Positions 7,865 through 11,341 of a DNA stretch of 11,341 nt are shown here, piece by piece (the first letter of the stretch is position 1; every line of letters starts with the position of its first letter). The stretch is from JBLHUT01 sp047629975 (lineage in GTDB: Bacteria; Pseudomonadota; Alphaproteobacteria; Rhodobacterales; Rhodobacteraceae). The DNA lies in assembly GCA_047629975.1 (NCBI GenBank), contig JBLHUT010000098.1, positions 1-11,341 on the forward strand, read 5' to 3'. A program made the position numbers and the translations under genes. The notes below the pieces were generated by a model, which was not told the DNA's origin, did not search any database, and saw nothing but the letters and a program-made list of their open reading frames with translations.

Positions 7865-7883
7865 TTAGACCACCTTTGTATTC

Positions 7884-7888
7884 AGGAG
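7884..7888 (+). promoter_or_regulatory. Strong ribosome binding site of the upstream ORF
   Basis: AGGAG lies six bases before the ATG at 7895. It is a better match than the site before the main gene at 8013, and it is the main reason to take the 35-codon ORF seriously. Confidence 0.4.
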
Positions 7889-7894
7889 CGGGGC

Positions 7895-8002
7895 ATGTTG
7901 CTCGGCTTGTTTGGTAAAGAGTTTATCTGTCCGTCACGGTCATACGCCTGTTGCGCTTTGGTGCACAGGTGGCGATCCGTCAGCCGGAACCGAGAGATGT
8001 AA
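7895..8002 (+). CDS. Possible 35-residue upstream ORF / leader peptide
   Basis: This short frame starts at an ATG with an excellent AGGAG site and ends in TAA ten bases before the next start codon. It begins MLLGLFGKEFICPSRS, has three Cys (12, 19, 20; the last two adjacent) and an Arg-rich tail of six Arg overall. It has no signal peptide or known domain that I recognise. The TAA overlaps the AAAGG (8001-8005) that serves the downstream gene, so a ribosome ending here could restart on it. A leader-peptide role in controlling the secreted protein is an inference. The frame could also be chance. The rest of the gap, 7687-7830, shows no gene or convincing RNA structure. Confidence 0.3.
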   Translation: MLLGLFGKEFICPSRSYACCALVHRWRSVSRNREM

Positions 8003-8012
8003 AGGTAAGGCG

Positions 8013-8816
8013 ATGTATGATTTTGTAAAAGTTTTGGGTTTGGCGCTTGGATTGGGTTTTGGTGCGGCCAATGTTGCGAATGCCGGTGCGGTCGAGCTTG
8101 ATTTCGGGACGTCAGAGTTCGCAGCCTTTGGGACCGGAACAAACCTGTCGATGTTTTATGACAATGTCGCGACGGATATCGAAGGCCGGCAGATTAACGC
8201 AACCTTGACGGCAATCGCTGCTTTTGTCCCGAAAGCTGCGGATAAAAACGGATCTGTTGCTGGCGATATTCGTGTAAATCTCGAGATCGGGCAGACGGTC
8301 GAACTGGCGTTGCGTTTGTTCGATGATGCAACAGGGCTGGCATATGATCCGGGCGTTAACTTCAGCTGGACACTCGGTTTCTTTGACATCGACGGGGGTG
8401 CAAATTCCTATGATGTTGTGACCCTCAAGACACCGGCCCAGTATACTGTAACGTCGACAACCGATCTTAATCCGGTGTCTTCGGCGCCTGGTCAGGTGAC
8501 GTTTTCCGGCCTCAACACCGGTGGAAATGTTGCAGGAGAAAGCGGACTTACGCCGCCTTTGACGCAAGATCAGGCTGATGCGATGGTTCTGTTTACCGTA
8601 TCCAATACCAGCGAAGTGATCTTTGATTACTCACATTTTGGAACGAACACTTCTGGTGGTCGCAATCTGTTGGTTGATGGCGGGTCGCTCAAGACGGCTC
8701 TGGATGATTTCGATCCCGTAACCGAAGTTAACGTTGTGCCGCTTCCGTTCTCGGGTGTTCTGATCGCTGGCGGGCTGCTTGTATTGGGTGGTCTGCGCCG
8801 TATGCGCCGCAGCTAG
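8013..8816 (+). CDS. Secreted protein of unknown function with VPLPA-like C-terminal sorting tail
   Basis: This 267-residue protein starts with a signal peptide (FVKVLGLALGLGFGAANVANA, likely cut near residues 21-23). The mature part is acidic and rich in Asp, Thr, Gly and Asn, looks beta-rich, and has no recognised enzyme motif. It ends with VVPLPFSGVLIAGGLLVLGG followed by LRRMRRS. That is a short motif, one hydrophobic helix and a basic end, the architecture of PEP-CTERM and VPLPA-CTERM sorting signals. In that family an exosortase recognises the tail and processes the protein during export to the outside, often together with exopolysaccharide. Here Phe replaces the usual Ala after VPLP. 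No exosortase gene is in the window. The start at 8013 follows AAAGG at 8001-8005. AT-rich codons seem more common than in the neighbours. A terminator follows directly. Confidence 0.8.
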   Translation: MYDFVKVLGLALGLGFGAANVANAGAVELDFGTSEFAAFGTGTNLSMFYDNVATDIEGRQINATLTAIAAFVPKAADKNGSVAGDIRVNLEIGQTVELALRLFDDATGLAYDPGVNFSWTLGFFDIDGGANSYDVVTLKTPAQYTVTSTTDLNPVSSAPGQVTFSGLNTGGNVAGESGLTPPLTQDQADAMVLFTVSNTSEVIFDYSHFGTNTSGGRNLLVDGGSLKTALDDFDPVTEVNVVPLPFSGVLIAGGLLVLGGLRRMRRS

Positions 8817-8840
8817 CCCCGACAGGGCCGCAAGGTTTGA

Positions 8841-8869
8841 AACGCGCCGCTTTTGTCGGCGCGTTTTTT
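8841..8869 (+). terminator. Rho-independent terminator after the secreted protein gene
   Basis: AACGCGCCG (8841-8849) pairs perfectly with CGGCGCGTT (8857-8865) around a seven-base loop. A run of six T (8864-8869) begins in the arm. It begins 24 bases after the stop codon of the upstream gene. Confidence 0.9.
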
Positions 8870-8926
8870 GTTGCGCTGATGCCTGCGTCCATTGTTCGGG
8901 GGCGTTTTTTTATACTTCTTCCAAAC

Positions 8927-8956
8927 AAAAAGCCCGGCACGAATGCCGGACTTTTT
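8927..8956 (-). terminator. Rho-independent terminator after aconitase, possibly bidirectional
   Basis: Arms 8927-8939 and 8944-8956 form a 13-position stem with one mismatch, six pairs on each side of it. The loop is TTCG on the minus strand, a stable tetraloop type. Five A/T pairs at the base give a T-tract in both directions, so it can stop aconitase transcription from the right and any read-through from the left. Confidence 0.88.
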
Positions 8957-8981
8957 CCCTTTGCCTTGATATCGCGCCCTA

Positions 8982-11341
8982 TCAGGCGGCTTTGGCCAGA
9001 TTGCGCAGCACGTAGTGCAGGACGCCGCCGTTCTCGATGTACTCGATCTCGATCGCGGTATCGATGCGGCACTTCAGGGTGATCTCTTTGACCGTACCAT
9101 CGGCCATCGTGATCGTGCAGGGCACTTCCTGAAGCGGGGTGATGGTGTCCAGCCCGCTGATCGAAACGGTTTCTTCGCCGGTCAGCCCAAGTGACTTGCG
9201 GGTGTCGCCACCGGTAAACTCGAACGGGATCACGCCCATGCCAACGAGATTGGAGCGGTGGATACGCTCGAAGGATTCCGCGATCACGGCTTTGACGCCC
9301 AACAGGGCCGTGCCCTTGGCCGCCCAGTCGCGTGACGACCCCGCGCCGTACTGCTCGCCGCCAAACACAACCGTGGGGATGCCGGCATCCTTATAGGCCA
9401 TTGCGGCGTCATAGATCGAGGTTTGCGCTCCGTCGGGTCCTTTGGTGTAGCCGCCTTCGACACCGTCCAGCATCTCGTTCTTGATGCGGATGTTGGCAAA
9501 GGTGCCGCGCATCATGATCTGGTGGTTGCCACGTCGCGAGCCGTAGGAGTTGAACTCGCGCGGGGAAACCTGACGCTCGATCAGGTACTTGCCAGCAGGC
9601 GAGGTGCCGCTGAACGAGCCCGCCGGAGAGATGTGGTCGGTCGTGATCATGTCACCAAGGATCGCGATGACCTTTGCGTCGTCGATATTGCTGATAACGC
9701 CCGGCTCCATGCCCATGCCCTCGAAATACGGCGGGTTCTGAACATAAGTCGATGATGTTGGCCAGTCATACGTCAGGCTGTCTGTTGTCTCGACGCCCTG
9801 CCATTTTTCGTCGCCCTTGAAGACATCGGCATATTTCGACTGGAAGGCCTCGCGGGTGACTGTCTGCTCGACCAGCTCGGCAACCTCGTGGGTGGTGGGC
9901 CAGATGTCCTTGAGGTAGACATCGTTGCCGTCCTTGTCCTGACCGATGACATCGGTGGCAAGGTTGATGTCGAGAGTTCCAGCCAGCGCATAGGCCACCA
10001 CCAATGGCGGAGAGGCAAGGTAGTTGGCGCGCACATCGGGGCTGATGCGGCCCTCAAAGTTACGGTTGCCCGACAAAACGGCGGTTGCGACCAGATCGCC
10101 CTCGGCAATCGCGGCCGAGATTTCAGGCTGCAACGGGCCAGAGTTGCCGATGCAGGTTGTGCAGCCGTATCCGACAAGGTTGAAGCCGATAGCATCAAGA
10201 TCTTTTTGCAGGTCCGCGGCCTCAAGATAGGCGGAAACAACCTGTGATCCGGGTGCCAGCGAGGTCTTGACCCAAGGCTTGCGGTTCATGCCCAAAGCGG
10301 CCGCCTTACGCGCCACAAGGCCCGCGCCGATCATCACGTAAGGGTTCGAGGTGTTGGTGCACGATGTGATCGAGGCGATCACGATCTTGCCCGATTCCAT
10401 GGTGTAATCTTCGCCCTCGACAGGCACCTGCTTGCCCATTGGGCGCTTGAAAGTTTCGACCATCTCGCGGTTGAACGCGATGCCGCCTTCGGTCAGGGCC
10501 ACAAAATCCTGCGGACGCTTGGGGCCGGAAATGGCCGGTACGATGGTGCCCATGTCAAGGCTCAGCGTGTCGGTATAGACCGGTGCGTAATCGTCGCCGC
10601 GCCACAAACCGTTTGCCTTGGCATAGGCTTCGACCAGCGCGATGCGGTCCTCTTCGCGACCCGTGGTGCGCAGATAGCGCAGAGTCTCGTTGTCGATCGG
10701 GAAGAAGCCGCAGGTTGCGCCGTATTCGGGGGCCATGTTGCCGATCGTGGCGCGGTCGGCCAATGGCAGGCGGTTCAGCCCTTCGCCGTAGAATTCGACA
10801 AACTTGCCGACAACGCCTTTGGCACGCAGCAATTCAACAACCTTGAGCACCAGATCGGTGCCGGTTGTACCTTCCATCATCGAGCCGGTCAGCTCGAAGC
10901 CGATGACCTCGGGGATCAGCATCGAAATGGGCTGGCCCAGCATCGCGGCCTCTGCCTCGATCCCGCCAACACCCCAGCCCAGAACAGCTGCGCCGTTGAC
11001 CATCGTGGTGTGGCTGTCGGTGCCCACAAGCGTATCAGGATAGGCAACCTCGACCCCGTTCTGGTCCTTGTCGGTCCACACTGTCTGCGACAGGTACTCC
11101 AGGTTCACCTGGTGACAGATACCGGTGCCCGGTGGCACAACGCGGAAGTTGTTGAACGCGGACTGGCCCCACTTCAGAAAGGTGTAACGCTCCATGTTGC
11201 GCTCGTATTCGCGGTCTACGTTCATCTGGAAGGCGCGCGCATTGCCGAACTCGTCGATCATCACCGAATGGTCGATCACAAGGTCGACAGGATTGAGCGG
11301 GTTGATCTTTTCGGCGTCTCCGCCAAGCGAGATGATGGCAT
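8982..11341 (-). CDS. acnA: Aconitate hydratase (AcnA/IRP type), N-terminus outside window
   Basis: The frame is open to the right edge, giving about 786 residues of a family usually near 890-930; the missing part is the N-terminus. It begins with AIISLGGDAEKINPLNPVDL, then IDHSV, which aligns with the start region of AcnA. All three [4Fe-4S] ligands are present: Cys in SCTNTSNP (codon 10359-10361) and both in YGCTTCIGNSG (codons 10161-10163 and 10152-10154). The C-terminal swivel domain follows, with SYGSRRGNHQIMMRGTFANI, GGEQYGAGSSRDWAAKG, and ESFERIHRSNLVGMGV. It interconverts citrate and isocitrate in the TCA cycle, in the cytoplasm. Like AcnA/IRP1 relatives, the apo-form may bind RNA, but that is not shown here. 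The codons are strongly G/C-ending, as in a well-expressed core gene. Promoter and start lie outside the window. Confidence 0.97.
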   Translation of the reverse strand, partial: AIISLGGDAEKINPLNPVDLVIDHSVMIDEFGNARAFQMNVDREYERNMERYTFLKWGQSAFNNFRVVPPGTGICHQVNLEYLSQTVWTDKDQNGVEVAYPDTLVGTDSHTTMVNGAAVLGWGVGGIEAEAAMLGQPISMLIPEVIGFELTGSMMEGTTGTDLVLKVVELLRAKGVVGKFVEFYGEGLNRLPLADRATIGNMAPEYGATCGFFPIDNETLRYLRTTGREEDRIALVEAYAKANGLWRGDDYAPVYTDTLSLDMGTIVPAISGPKRPQDFVALTEGGIAFNREMVETFKRPMGKQVPVEGEDYTMESGKIVIASITSCTNTSNPYVMIGAGLVARKAAALGMNRKPWVKTSLAPGSQVVSAYLEAADLQKDLDAIGFNLVGYGCTTCIGNSGPLQPEISAAIAEGDLVATAVLSGNRNFEGRISPDVRANYLASPPLVVAYALAGTLDINLATDVIGQDKDGNDVYLKDIWPTTHEVAELVEQTVTREAFQSKYADVFKGDEKWQGVETTDSLTYDWPTSSTYVQNPPYFEGMGMEPGVISNIDDAKVIAILGDMITTDHISPAGSFSGTSPAGKYLIERQVSPREFNSYGSRRGNHQIMMRGTFANIRIKNEMLDGVEGGYTKGPDGAQTSIYDAAMAYKDAGIPTVVFGGEQYGAGSSRDWAAKGTALLGVKAVIAESFERIHRSNLVGMGVIPFEFTGGDTRKSLGLTGEETVSISGLDTITPLQEVPCTITMADGTVKEITLKCRIDTAIEIEYIENGGVLHYVLRNLAKAA

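Noticed and set aside
7706..8002. A 98-codon open frame in the gap before the secreted protein
   Set aside because: It uses a non-ATG start without a ribosome binding site and runs through the AT-rich promoter-like island. Only its last 35 codons, from the ATG at 7895, have translation signals.
8886..8910. A T7 run after GGGGGC as a third terminator
   Set aside because: The possible stem (GCGTCC with GGGGGC) needs mismatches and G-T pairs. The two neighbouring hairpins explain termination better.
1..11341. Mobile element, CRISPR array, toxin-antitoxin or phage defence system
   Set aside because: No transposase, integrase, terminal repeats, regularly spaced repeats, nuclease or toxin-like gene was seen. 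Every gene except the secreted protein and the small upstream ORF belongs to a known housekeeping or envelope family.

Overview
The window looks like chromosomal DNA of a marine alphaproteobacterium, most likely a Rhodobacterales (roseobacter-type) genome. This rests on a heterotetrameric sarcosine oxidase alpha/gamma pair, a RarD-LOG-LysM-Atm1-type ABC exporter neighbourhood, a VPLPA-like C-terminal sorting tail and moderately high GC. The species call is inference from protein character; no search was run. No mobile element, CRISPR array, tRNA or rRNA was seen. Most of the window is ordinary core metabolism and envelope genes.

Layout: (1) 2-2366, plus strand: the 3' part of soxA (sarcosine oxidase alpha), overlapped by soxG (gamma), the end of a presumed soxBDAG operon that converts sarcosine to glycine and methylene-tetrahydrofolate. 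(2) 2453-3400, plus: a RarD-type EamA transporter, whose 3' end overlaps by 85 bp the 3' end of a convergent LOG-family nucleotide hydrolase gene (3316-3891, minus). (3) 3892-4000: a divergent intergenic region with a good sigma-70-like promoter for the LOG gene and a strong ribosome binding site for the next gene. (4) 4001-5740, plus: a membrane-anchored protein with two beta-sandwich-like segments, Ala-rich linkers and a C-terminal LysM domain. (5) 5854-7686, plus: an Atm1-type ABC exporter half-transporter. (6) 7687-8012: a 326-base stretch with an AT-rich promoter-like island and a possible 35-codon upstream ORF. (7) 8013-8816, plus: a secreted protein of unknown function with a signal peptide and a VPLPA-like/PEP-CTERM-type tail. 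(8) 8841-8956: two terminators, one for each convergent gene. (9) 8982-11341, minus: aconitate hydratase, with its N-terminus beyond the window edge.

The genes do not form one pathway. SoxAG feeds one-carbon units and glycine into metabolism, and aconitase belongs to the TCA cycle. LysM, Atm1 and the sorted secreted protein are envelope or export functions. The least explained part is the 7.83-8.82 kb region: AT-rich promoter, Cys-containing upstream ORF with a better ribosome binding site than the main gene, then a sorting-tail protein of unknown role.
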